In this document: piece by piece, positions 16,657-24,544 of the stretch
How positions within the stretch are numbered: position 1 is the stretch's first letter
Layout of the letters: every line of letters starts with the position of its first letter
Source: a virus
Reading direction: 5' to 3' (one strand)
DNA: 30,841 nucleotides
IMG/VR virus record: IMGVR_UViG_3300010392_000981
Location: 1-30,841 of that record
Program-made: the position numbers and the translations under genes
Notes under the pieces: model-generated
Told to the model about the DNA's origin: nothing
Database searches by the model: none
Seen by the model: only the letters and a program-made list of their open reading frames with translations

Positions 16657-17397
16657 CTATTCTGCAAGTTTGGGAACATAACTCATCTTATACCAAGAGC
16701 GCCGTGGTACAATGTACTTACGGACATCATTTGGTTTTTCTACCAATCTGGAGTTCCTGCTAAATCTGGAAATCTCCTTTTTGGCTTCTCTGATCTTCTC
16801 CTTGCCATCCGGGTTCTGTTGTAGTTCCGCCATAGCCATGCCAATGCAGTATTCCACAAATGCCGGGTACATGGTACTGGGAAGATCGAACACTTCTGCA
16901 TCCGCCGTCAACGGGGACGTAGGTAGTGCATAAGTGATGCAACGAGTGTCACTGCCAACAAGCTGTGTCACATTGTATGCATCGAAAGTCAAAGTCTCAT
17001 CATCATCTGAGGTGAACCAGATCGGGTCACGATCATTATACACCTTGATACCATCTACAAGCTCTACATTACTTTCATCAGTGTCTCGATTGATGGTGTA
17101 ATACAGGAACGTATCAGGATCAAGATAATGAATAAGGTTGTCATTGTAGTATACGTTATATGGATCAAGTGCATATACACCTGAATTAACTGCCAGTTGG
17201 TTTGCTGTAGCAGTAGTTGCCAACTGATCATATCGTTTGAAATGACGCCACCGCTTCTTCACTGCAATAAGCTCGAAAGAACGGTTGGCAATAGCCACAC
17301 ACATATCTGCTTCAGCAGTATCTCCTACGCCATTGACATCCTCTGCATCAATAGCAGCAAGCATACGTTTAACAATAACTAGGAGAGAATGTTTCAT
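16657..17397 (-). CDS. tail tubular protein A / adaptor, 246 aa (T7 gp11-like)
   Basis: The N-terminal helices (LLVIVKRMLAAIDAEDVNG, CVAIANRSFELIAVKKRWRHFKRY) and the following beta region (VYALDPYNVYYND, TFLYYTINRD, DPIWFTSDDDETLTFD) match the gp11-type connector-binding tail protein. It would join the portal to the nozzle. Length is slightly above T7 gp11 (196 aa). It starts on the stop of the upstream gene (TAATG). Its neighbour, the gp12-like gene, supports the call. Confidence 0.75.
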   Translation of the reverse strand: MKHSLLVIVKRMLAAIDAEDVNGVGDTAEADMCVAIANRSFELIAVKKRWRHFKRYDQLATTATANQLAVNSGVYALDPYNVYYNDNLIHYLDPDTFLYYTINRDTDESNVELVDGIKVYNDRDPIWFTSDDDETLTFDAYNVTQLVGSDTRCITYALPTSPLTADAEVFDLPSTMYPAFVEYCIGMAMAELQQNPDGKEKIREAKKEISRFSRNSRLVEKPNDVRKYIVPRRSWYKMSYVPKLAE

Positions 17398-17861
17398 TAG
17401 CTCAGAGTCAACTCTACAGTAAATGTTGCTTCTACCACGTTAGTACCACCACCATCAGTGATGATTTCTAGTGCCTGACCAGCAGTAAGGGTATTGGCAG
17501 CAGTGGGAGTAGCACTGTCTACTTCACCCGCAGTAGCACCATTGGCAATAGTCAGACCACCATCTGTTACTGCTGTACCTGCAATCTCCGTTGTAATAGC
17601 ACTATCCGCTCCGGGATCACCATACACAACAGAATACAGCTTGGTAAAAGTACACGCAAGTGGTGCCACTACCCAAACACTGTCAGCAGTACCGACATCA
17701 GCCATACCAACAGTCAAATAGATTTTGTTTAAATCTTTCAGGACTGTCCAAACACCTGATGCAGCTCCATCACATACATACACAGCATTTTCCAGTGCTG
17801 TGGATACATCTTTAGGCTCATGAATCTCCGGGTCTGTAATAGACTGATGTTCTGTTGCCAT
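17397..17861 (-). CDS. beta-rich structural protein, 154 aa (head decoration or fibre-like)
   Basis: After a polar start (ATEHQSITDPEIHEPKDVSTA) the product turns into strand-rich, Ala/Thr/Gly-rich sequence with few charges (VWVVAPLACTFTKLYSVVYG, TEIAGTAVTDGGLTIANG). The composition is typical of head-decoration or head-fibre domains. It sits between tail-tube A and a 77-aa helical protein. No motif allows a firm assignment. Confidence 0.55.
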   Translation of the reverse strand: MATEHQSITDPEIHEPKDVSTALENAVYVCDGAASGVWTVLKDLNKIYLTVGMADVGTADSVWVVAPLACTFTKLYSVVYGDPGADSAITTEIAGTAVTDGGLTIANGATAGEVDSATPTAANTLTAGQALEIITDGGGTNVVEATFTVELTLS

Positions 17862-17863
17862 TG

Positions 17864-18097
17864 TTAATTGGCCTCGTTAAGCTTTGTCATAATGTCAGCA
17901 ACGTCTGTCTTGATCAATGCAAGCTGTGCAGCAAGGCTGGCAAAGTTGTCATTAATAGTACCAACATTAGTAGTGTCGATCACAGTGCTGTCTGCAGCAG
18001 CCAGAGTGGCGCCTGCGGAACCACCCGAACTGTCAGTAATAGCGGTCTGTGTCTGAGTGAACACACTACCAACTCGTTCAAATTTATTCATTCCCAT
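17864..18097 (-). CDS. small structural-like protein, 77 aa
   Basis: I choose the ATG at 18097 because AAAGGA lies 8 bases before it; the frame itself continues further upstream into the previous gene, but without a better site, and an ATG six bases later (18091) is also possible. The product has a polar, Ser/Thr/Ala-rich first half (TQTQTAITDSSGGSAGATLA) and a helical end (NDNFASLAAQLALIKTDVADIMTKLNEAN broken by no stop), probably coiled coil. It overlaps the preceding gene by 14 bases. Such short trimerising segments occur in virion fibres. Function unknown. Confidence 0.6.
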   Translation of the reverse strand: MGMNKFERVGSVFTQTQTAITDSSGGSAGATLAAADSTVIDTTNVGTINDNFASLAAQLALIKTDVADIMTKLNEAN

Positions 18098-18746
18098 CGG
18101 GATTATCCTTTCTATACCCATACCAAGGCTTGTTATTGTCGTAGTACAAAAGGCCAGACTGCTCAGGTACAATGACATTGATGCCTGCGCCAACAGCCTT
18201 ACCTGTCCAGTAGTTCATGCAGGAGTGCCCACGAACAAAACACTCTCCACCAATCTCATCCATCCTTTGCCAGAAGATATCAGGCAAGGCTGGGAATACA
18301 AAGTCAGTGCCATACAAGTATATCTCGTCATAATCACCGCACATCAGGGCGTATACAAATGCGTATGCAGTAGTGCAGTCTGGACGAGGTTCATTCTTGA
18401 CGAATTCTTTTACATCATTAAGAGGATATTCTACAAAATTATCGTACAAATCAGGGTATGCCGTTGATGTAAAAATAGGCTTGTTGGTCTTGTACAGATT
18501 TTCAAGCCAAGGGAAATTGTGCTCAACCGCATCATCCATCATCCATATTGTATCATATAGGTCAGGATGTAGTAGTGTAGCTGCAAGATTGCAGGCCCAC
18601 ACATGGTCATGAGGCTTACTTCCGTTGTTATGCATAACCCTAGACATAAAGGTAGTCTTGGACTCGCCCATAGCGACAAGCCCAAGACTTTTACCTTTTG
18701 GCATAGTTTCATCAAACCCATAACGGATTTTACTATGCTCAGACAT
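18084..18746 (-). CDS. Rossmann-like DUF115/sialyltransferase-like protein, 220 aa
   Basis: Unlike its structural neighbours this looks like an enzyme. It has LGLVAMGES at 21-29 (glycine loop after a strand), DTIWMMDD at 65-72, NKPIFTST at 88-94, TTAYAFVYALMCGDYDEIYLYGTDF at 125-149, and the end block CFVRGHSCM followed by GINVIVPEQSGLL. This order resembles DUF115 / GT29-like nucleotide-sugar proteins, where the G-D-F strand and the GH helix line the active site. It could modify a virion or host glycan, or be a degenerate fold used structurally. Its lower GC than the adjacent capsid genes and its catalytic look set it apart. Specific activity is unknown. Confidence 0.5.
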   Translation of the reverse strand: MSEHSKIRYGFDETMPKGKSLGLVAMGESKTTFMSRVMHNNGSKPHDHVWACNLAATLLHPDLYDTIWMMDDAVEHNFPWLENLYKTNKPIFTSTAYPDLYDNFVEYPLNDVKEFVKNEPRPDCTTAYAFVYALMCGDYDEIYLYGTDFVFPALPDIFWQRMDEIGGECFVRGHSCMNYWTGKAVGAGINVIVPEQSGLLYYDNNKPWYGYRKDNPDGNE

Positions 18747-19267
18747 TACCGGCCTTCTGCCTCGTAAGAGATGCGAAGTGCGAACGTCCCAACACCGGTA
18801 GTACCGTCTCGGTCAGCAGTGACCGAAATGACATCGCCCTTGTTAAAGCGCGAAGTGTCACTGTTGAGAATTTCTGCAGACCCACCTGCGGCAACGGCAG
18901 TGTCGGTGTCGGTAGCTTTAGCAGCTTCCGTGCCCGAGCCGAGACCGAAATAGGCCAACACATCATCAGAGTTCGTCTTGTTGATGAACGAAAGCTCCCA
19001 ACCAACCGCACTGTCAATTGCAACAGCACCGTTAGCATAATAGAGGCTTTCAATTCTACCATTGTCCTCAGCAAGGATTTCCCAGATGAAGTCAGCAGAC
19101 GAATCAGATACGTCTTTCACATAGGTCACAACACCGTCACGCATCTGATTAGTCAGGTGCGGGATGTCATCCCATGTGATGGAGGACGGGAACTGGGTCG
19201 AGTCGATATACTTTTCCCCAGCGCCTGCGCCAGCAGCGGAACCGGCGGGAGTACGTGCTTGTGTCAT
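18746..19267 (-). CDS. accessory head protein, 173 aa
   Basis: The gene follows the major capsid gene by 12 bases and has a GGAGAGAGA ribosome site. The product has a Gly/Ala-rich start (TPAGSAAGAGAGEKY), an alpha/beta middle (DVSDSSADFIWEILAEDN) and a strand-rich end (KGDVISVTADRDG..GTFALRISYEAEGR). The position and the C-ending codon style shared with the capsid gene suggest an abundant virion component such as a decoration or head-completion protein. No family is recognised. Confidence 0.6.
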   Translation of the reverse strand: MTQARTPAGSAAGAGAGEKYIDSTQFPSSITWDDIPHLTNQMRDGVVTYVKDVSDSSADFIWEILAEDNGRIESLYYANGAVAIDSAVGWELSFINKTNSDDVLAYFGLGSGTEAAKATDTDTAVAAGGSAEILNSDTSRFNKGDVISVTADRDGTTGVGTFALRISYEAEGR

Positions 19268-19279
19268 GTATCTCTCTCC

Positions 19280-20212
19280 TTATTCCGACAGAACCACGAC
19301 CATCGACTCTGGACGATAGAGTTTGATGCCGTAGCGCGAAGTTACGTGATATACATCCGAACGGGTGTTATTGTCATACCAACTGTTCAGATCGGGCATT
19401 GCTCGCATTGCACCGATGAATGCTTCGAAGCCAACTGCCATATTGGCGTAAGCGTCCGTAGCCGTCACGGAACCAGAGTTTACACCCGTTGCCGTGATCG
19501 TTTCGGTGATGCCGTTGTCGAGCAGCAGAGACTCCATGAGATTGAAGCCTGCGAAGCGACCAACAAACGTACGACCATGCATACCTTCTTTAACGAAAGC
19601 ATTGGAGCCGTACACGTCCTGCTGGATTACGGAGCTGACCTGCTGCAACTCATAAGTCACAGTCGGATCAACAAACATAATACGCTCGCCACCCGGAACC
19701 TTGGCTTTATCCATAGCCAACTTGGCCTTCTGAATGTCCTTCAGAGTGATGACCTCGTTGGAACCCGTTGCGCCATAACGGTGGTCAACGTTATTGATCG
19801 TGTTCGGGTTGGATGCCGTCTGACTAGACTGCAGGTTCGCGATGTCGGACTCTTTCTGCTCAAGCAGAGCACGAGAGAGCTTGCCCACGAAGTTACTTTC
19901 AGCCTGACTTACATAGAACGAGTCATGCTTGAACTTCTCGGGGATTTTAAACCCACTCTGATAATACTTATCGATTGTCAGAGTGAAGTTACCTGTGGTC
20001 GGATCGTCCAGTGTTACCTGAGCGCCTTCCGAATAGTTCCGTACCGTCATCTCAGACAGTGTCGGGATATTCAAGGTGTCGCCATCAGGAAAATCAGTGA
20101 TCCACCGTACGTGACGGTCGAGCATAAGTTCTTCCTGCAGCACATCCTTGACTTCCTGAGACCACAGTTGAGTGCGGATTAAGGAACTATTATTTTGGGT
20201 GTCTAACGCCAT
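19280..20212 (-). CDS. major capsid protein (HK97 fold, T7-like), 310 aa
   Basis: Directly after scaffold, with a good ribosome site (GAAAGG) before the ATG. Features: an N-arm (NNSSLIRTQLWSQEVKDVLQEE), the E-loop strand region (GDTLNIPTLSEMTVRNYSEG, then TIDKYYQSGFKIPEKFKHD), a spine helix (FVGKLSRALLEQKESDIANLQ), the P-domain sheet with GGERIMFVDPTVTYELQQ, and a C-terminal domain with GFEAFIGAMRAMP and RYGIKLYRPESMVVV. The last block is the common ending of podovirus capsid proteins. Sequence is more GC-rich than most neighbours. Confidence 0.88.
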   Translation of the reverse strand: MALDTQNNSSLIRTQLWSQEVKDVLQEELMLDRHVRWITDFPDGDTLNIPTLSEMTVRNYSEGAQVTLDDPTTGNFTLTIDKYYQSGFKIPEKFKHDSFYVSQAESNFVGKLSRALLEQKESDIANLQSSQTASNPNTINNVDHRYGATGSNEVITLKDIQKAKLAMDKAKVPGGERIMFVDPTVTYELQQVSSVIQQDVYGSNAFVKEGMHGRTFVGRFAGFNLMESLLLDNGITETITATGVNSGSVTATDAYANMAVGFEAFIGAMRAMPDLNSWYDNNTRSDVYHVTSRYGIKLYRPESMVVVLSE

Positions 20213-20225
20213 TTAATAGACCTTT

Positions 20226-20981
20226 CTAGGTTGCGTAAAAGTCCAACCCAGCCTGCTCATATGCAACAGCCGCTGCTTCCATTTGCTTGCGGAATTCAGG
20301 GGTGTTGTATTCTTGCGGTTTCTCACGACGCAGTTTGCAACAATCACTCCATTTTAAGGAGTGCGGTGCTGGGCCACTACGGCTCTGAGAAGATGGTTCG
20401 CCAGTTCCCGATCCGGGTGCTGTTGGCTCACCTGCTGGTTTTGGTACTTTTGATGTGATGAAATCAAAAACGTCATCAGGGCTGGTGGCTGCCATTTCGT
20501 CTACAATCTTAACCATGTCTTCTCTGCGTCCAGTGACTTTGTTGATTGCAGCAAGTGCAGCATTACGTGTACCATAATGCTCTGACAACTTCTCCAAAGC
20601 TTTTGCAGAGTTAGCAGCGAACATTTTATCTCGCTCCTTCTGTTCAAGCTTCGTTTCAACGAGTTTCGTTACATCCTCATCTGTAATGGTGGGCATCGAA
20701 GGGCCACTTTCCTTTGCTTGGGGTTGTGGTGCCGAAGCCGGTTCACCGGGAGTTTCTGCACGAATTTCTAATAGCACTTCATCCATCTTTGTTTGAAGCG
20801 CATTACGCTCGTTACGTTCAGCATCCAACTTTTCAGTAAGTTCGCGGAGGTGCCTGTCAGCATGAAAATACGCCTTCGCAAGTTCACTCTCTGTTGAATA
20901 CTTTTTACCATCACCTACTAGGGTTGCGAGGTAATCGGTAGGTTCGTCATTCTCTAGTTCCTTTGTCAGGGACTGTGGCAT
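20226..20981 (-). CDS. capsid assembly scaffolding protein, 251 aa
   Basis: Between portal and capsid, the standard place. The product is highly charged and helical: coiled coil at about 45-75 (HLRELTEKLDAERNERNALQ), a Pro/Ala/Gln linker, a second helical region (VTKLVETKLEQKERDKMFAAN), a Gly/Pro/Ser-rich linker, and a basic to mixed C-terminus (KWSDCCKLRREKPQEYNTPEF). The C-terminal capsid-binding helix-turn-helix is typical of T7-like scaffolds. It would direct procapsid assembly and be removed before packaging. Confidence 0.8.
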   Translation of the reverse strand: MPQSLTKELENDEPTDYLATLVGDGKKYSTESELAKAYFHADRHLRELTEKLDAERNERNALQTKMDEVLLEIRAETPGEPASAPQPQAKESGPSMPTITDEDVTKLVETKLEQKERDKMFAANSAKALEKLSEHYGTRNAALAAINKVTGRREDMVKIVDEMAATSPDDVFDFITSKVPKPAGEPTAPGSGTGEPSSQSRSGPAPHSLKWSDCCKLRREKPQEYNTPEFRKQMEAAAVAYEQAGLDFYAT

Positions 20982-21222
20982 TTCTTATTTGTCCTAAGAG
21001 TTGGTTTAGTTCTTCAGCTAACTTAGCTTTCCCATCTCGGAAAGCTCGTTCTTCTCCATAGCCCTCAGTAAAAATATTATCCCTAAAGTGATAATCGAAG
21101 AGCCACACGAGAAATTCTGTATAAAGGCTGTTATCCTTTATTGTTCTGAGGAGTTGCGCCTGTATCTTCGGGTCCCGGCTGAACTTCCGTACCAGTGCCG
21201 GACACGTCACCCGTTCTGACAT
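20947..21222 (-). CDS. Bbp19-like small phage protein, 91 aa, overlapping portal and scaffold
   Basis: The start at 21222 has a clear ribosome site (CAGGAGAAGCAG then ATG) lying inside the portal gene. The frame overlaps the portal by 92 bases and the scaffold start by 35 bases. The product has PKIQAQLLRTIKDN, FLVWLFDYHFRDNIF and ERAFRDGKAKLAEELNQLLGQI, the last resembling the small phage Bbp19-type domain (FxxGxR helix) found between portal and capsid genes. Function of that family is unknown. An upstream extension to 21282 has no ribosome site and is rejected. Confidence 0.6.
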   Translation of the reverse strand: MSERVTCPALVRKFSRDPKIQAQLLRTIKDNSLYTEFLVWLFDYHFRDNIFTEGYGEERAFRDGKAKLAEELNQLLGQIRNATVPDKGTRE

Positions 21223-22951
21223 CTGCTTCTCCTGTTTGTTCCTGAAGCTGAGCAGCTTCTGATTGTGCAATTGCTTGGGCATGTACGTCTTCTTTTACGC
21301 CTGCGTATTCTTCAAATAGCTCCATACCATCGAAGTCAAGGTAGGTATTATACATCTCAGCAAGCTTGGTGCCTTTTACATGGTATCTGATTTTGGGGTC
21401 TTGGAAGGGGCCTTGCATAAACTGGGTCATCTCCGTTACAAGACGCTGCTTACGCTGCCAATGTCTGGAGCCAATAGCTACGAAGCTACCTCTGGCATTA
21501 ACATCTTCCTGACTTAGCTGCTTCAGTTCTGCCTCGCCTGTTACATCATCAAACAGCTCTACATAATCATTACCATCGTAATTGATGAGCATAAGCTCAA
21601 AGGCTTCTTTAAGCATGCTTTCAAGCATACGCTCGAAGTTACGGGCCTTGTCAACAAAGAAGGCTGTACCACCCTCATCCAGCTTATCCACTTCAAAGGC
21701 AGTCTTTTCGCCGGGAGTACGAATACCACGTTTCTGTGGTACTGCTCCCGCAAAGTCTTCCATCATCTTATGGTACTGAGCAATCTGCGTATCTGCGTTC
21801 AGGGCAGTGGTGTCAGGGCGCAGCATCTCTACTTTCTCGTCTACACCTGCATAGTACACTGCTCCGGGAGACCAGCCCTCTTCAGGCTCCACTACACCAT
21901 CCCCTGTAATTACGATAACAGGCTGTGCAATTATGTCAAAGACATCCGCCTTGAGATTTTCGAGGTGGTCGATCCGATACTGCATTCCAATGAGATTGTC
22001 AAGGGGTCCTTGCGCCCAGAGATTATCTTGTCGAATTCTCCATCCTGCATGATGTAATCCATCCATCCCTTTAGGAGCTGCGATAGGTTCGTTTCTGATG
22101 ACATGGACCTTGTCAACAACGTAGACGATACGGTGCCGCTGGGCTTCTCCTGTGTCAGGATTATATATATCTCCGCGATAGATCAGTACCTCCACCATGT
22201 CCTGCATGTAATAGTCATCCATAGAACCGAAACCGTCCATCTGAATGCCACGCTCTTTCAGGGTCTTCACCCAGTCATCAACAACACCTGTGCGCCTGCT
22301 GTGTACAGCCTTGTCAATGGCTGCTTGATTAAACCCGGCCAAGGGGAATTCCTCAGGCCACATAGCCAGATCAGCCACATGAACAAACTCGCGCTGTATC
22401 TTTGGTGCCTTTCGGAATGACCGGGCACGTGGGTTCATGACAATGTCAAGAGGTGAAATTCTGCAGAATTCCGGCCCACGATAAACTATGACCCCATTCT
22501 CATCTTTTTCAGTAACATAATCAACCTGTGCAAAGCAGTTACCGTACTGCACATAGTCGTTGAGTAGCTCACGGCCCACAGTGTCCCGGAACTTGCGCTG
22601 CTCAAGCTTTACTCTTAGCCATTTCTCTACTTTTTCAGCACGTAGTTTATCTTGTGCAGTGTCACCACTGAACTTAAAAAATTCAGGGCTGCTTAGAGAA
22701 GCACTGTAATATTCACTCTGCAGAGCATCAGAAATGGATGTCAGCTTGGGCTGATGTGTTCTGTTTTTGTGGGGAAGAATACTTGCAGTGGTACCATCAA
22801 TATCAAGCCCAAATACGTATCCCCGTGCCTCTTCCCCAACAGACAAAGCTTTTGACCGATCATCATTATATCGGCGCCACATGTCGTCAATGCGCACAGC
22901 AACTTCATCAATGTCTTGAGCTGTAAGGACAACACCACTAGGGTTGCTCAT
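21131..22951 (-). CDS. portal (head-tail connector) protein, 606 aa
   Basis: Follows the large terminase with a 4-base overlap (ATGA). It has the podovirus portal layout: N-terminal helical part (IDDMWRRYNDDRSKALS), a stem and wing region (QLEQRKF..RELLNDYVQYGN), PLDIVMNPRARSFRKAPKI, the LRPDTTALNADTQIAQYHKMMEDF helix, GIRTPGEKTAFEVDKL (usual before the crown helices), and an acidic, Gln-rich C-terminus. Twelve copies form the channel through which DNA is packaged and released. Confidence 0.85.
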   Translation of the reverse strand: MSNPSGVVLTAQDIDEVAVRIDDMWRRYNDDRSKALSVGEEARGYVFGLDIDGTTASILPHKNRTHQPKLTSISDALQSEYYSASLSSPEFFKFSGDTAQDKLRAEKVEKWLRVKLEQRKFRDTVGRELLNDYVQYGNCFAQVDYVTEKDENGVIVYRGPEFCRISPLDIVMNPRARSFRKAPKIQREFVHVADLAMWPEEFPLAGFNQAAIDKAVHSRRTGVVDDWVKTLKERGIQMDGFGSMDDYYMQDMVEVLIYRGDIYNPDTGEAQRHRIVYVVDKVHVIRNEPIAAPKGMDGLHHAGWRIRQDNLWAQGPLDNLIGMQYRIDHLENLKADVFDIIAQPVIVITGDGVVEPEEGWSPGAVYYAGVDEKVEMLRPDTTALNADTQIAQYHKMMEDFAGAVPQKRGIRTPGEKTAFEVDKLDEGGTAFFVDKARNFERMLESMLKEAFELMLINYDGNDYVELFDDVTGEAELKQLSQEDVNARGSFVAIGSRHWQRKQRLVTEMTQFMQGPFQDPKIRYHVKGTKLAEMYNTYLDFDGMELFEEYAGVKEDVHAQAIAQSEAAQLQEQTGEADVRTGDVSGTGTEVQPGPEDTGATPQNNKG

Positions 22952-24540
22952 GCTGCCAAGCCTCCAAACTTAGGATGGAATTTGACCACTTTCCTGCTGG
23001 TGCGGCGATTCCGGTTACTTTTAGGTATTTCCATAAGGTCACAACACATTGCCCACGCATCCTTGGTATCGTCATGTTCAGGGTTGACTGATACAAGTTC
23101 ATCCTCTAGGATTTGGCAATTGCCCCCTCGGTAGTGATACACTGCAGAAGACTGGTATAATGGCTCCAGAATTGCATTGATACGGGCTGACTTGCTTTCT
23201 CTGTTGGGCGGAACATAATGGTCAATGGGTATTCTTATGCCAGACCGATACAAGTTATCTGCAAGGTCCGTTGCGACCAGTTTAAACCCTGACACCACTT
23301 CTATGCGTAATTTCTTGAAGTGGTATTTTGTATGTAAATCTTTGACTTCGGTGAGAATACGGGAAATCTTGTCTGTTCTGAAGCGAGATATTTCGATAAT
23401 GTATCTATTCCCTTGGGTGTCAACGCCCCCAACGATGGCCACAGTGTAGTCCTTGTCTTCAGCAGTACCAGTTGCCATATCGAGGGCACAGTAGAGCTGG
23501 ATTGGTGTGAAATCAATGTGCCAGACCCCGTGTATGTATTGAAGGTCACTACGCTTATAATACCTAAACAGGTCCCTTGATATTGGAGCCGTGGATTTAT
23601 CATTGGGGTCATTGTAGTATTGAGCATAGAACTGCGTGATTTGACCCGCTGCTTCGTACACTGCCCTCTTTCTGGCAAGGATACGGGCGTTGAAACCGAA
23701 ATATTTTCCGTCTTTTCGCTGTTGTCTCGGCCAGAGAAATTCACCATCCTGCTCAACATCTGCGATGTTGACTGTAAACATTGCCTCAGGTTCGTGTGTA
23801 AGTTCACCATCTTCGTCCTCGATAGGTACTTCAGCTTCCATATCAATCATCATCTGATATGCATCTTGTGGGTGGTATCTTGTACCAACCACCAGCATGG
23901 ACGAGTCTGCAGACATAATAGAAGCTGCCTGAGCTGCCCATGCGTTCACGGCTTTGCGGCCTTGTTCGGTGTTGTTTTCCGGGACAACGATATCATCAAG
24001 AATAAGACGTTTGCAGTGCTTGCCAGTGATGGTCTTTTCAAGGCCGCAAGTCATCACCGTCGAGTCCACCACCCCTTCGCTAACTCGATGTGGGTGGTCT
24101 ACCACTATATAAGTCTTATTCCATGCTGTTCGTTTACCCTCCTCGATTTCCACGAGGCCCGGAAAATACCGAAACGCTATTTTTGAAGTTAGAATTTCCT
24201 TAATGAACCTGAGCTGTTCCTCAGCCTTTTCTGCTGTAGCGGAACCATAAATAATAGTTGTTGCAGGGTCTCTTACAATTTCCCATGCAGCATAAAAAGC
24301 TGCTTTACGGGATTTGCCGTGATCACGGGGCCAGAGCAGTAGCTTGTTCTCATCGTCATGTCTGGTGATCCAACTGCACAAGTCTATATGACAATGTCCA
24401 AGCAACTGATATGGCGCCATAAGACGAATGAACGCCTCAAGATTGTTAACAGCCAACTGCCGCACTTCTCTTTGGGCTGAATTCAACCCTTTTTTATCGT
24501 AAAGATCGTCTGCATTTACAAAACTAGCCAAGTTAACCAA
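22948..24540 (-). CDS. terL: terminase large subunit (packaging ATPase/nuclease), about 530 aa
   Basis: The ATPase has a Walker A-like WPRDHGKS at about 70-77 and Walker B LILDD at about 179-183. The RNase H-like nuclease domain shows Asp in ALDMATG, IEVVSG and DDTKDAWA. It drives DNA into the prohead and cuts concatemers. The start is uncertain: the open frame continues 28 codons upstream to a TTG at 24624, but that part lies inside the preceding gene, which has a different base composition, and translates as an Arg/Ala-rich shadow. I therefore place the start at TTG 24540, five bases after the upstream TGA. No convincing ribosome site is present, so the start may rely on coupling or may have been altered when the upstream gene was acquired. 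Confidence 0.85.
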   Translation of the reverse strand: MVNLASFVNADDLYDKKGLNSAQREVRQLAVNNLEAFIRLMAPYQLLGHCHIDLCSWITRHDDENKLLLWPRDHGKSRKAAFYAAWEIVRDPATTIIYGSATAEKAEEQLRFIKEILTSKIAFRYFPGLVEIEEGKRTAWNKTYIVVDHPHRVSEGVVDSTVMTCGLEKTITGKHCKRLILDDIVVPENNTEQGRKAVNAWAAQAASIMSADSSMLVVGTRYHPQDAYQMMIDMEAEVPIEDEDGELTHEPEAMFTVNIADVEQDGEFLWPRQQRKDGKYFGFNARILARKRAVYEAAGQITQFYAQYYNDPNDKSTAPISRDLFRYYKRSDLQYIHGVWHIDFTPIQLYCALDMATGTAEDKDYTVAIVGGVDTQGNRYIIEISRFRTDKISRILTEVKDLHTKYHFKKLRIEVVSGFKLVATDLADNLYRSGIRIPIDHYVPPNRESKSARINAILEPLYQSSAVYHYRGGNCQILEDELVSVNPEHDDTKDAWAMCCDLMEIPKSNRNRRTSRKVVKFHPKFGGLAA

Positions 24541-24544
24541 CCCA

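Noticed and set aside
19157-20182. 341-codon plus-strand frame opposite the major capsid gene
   Set aside because: Antisense to a clear capsid gene, with Cys/His/Arg-rich shadow composition and no ribosome site.
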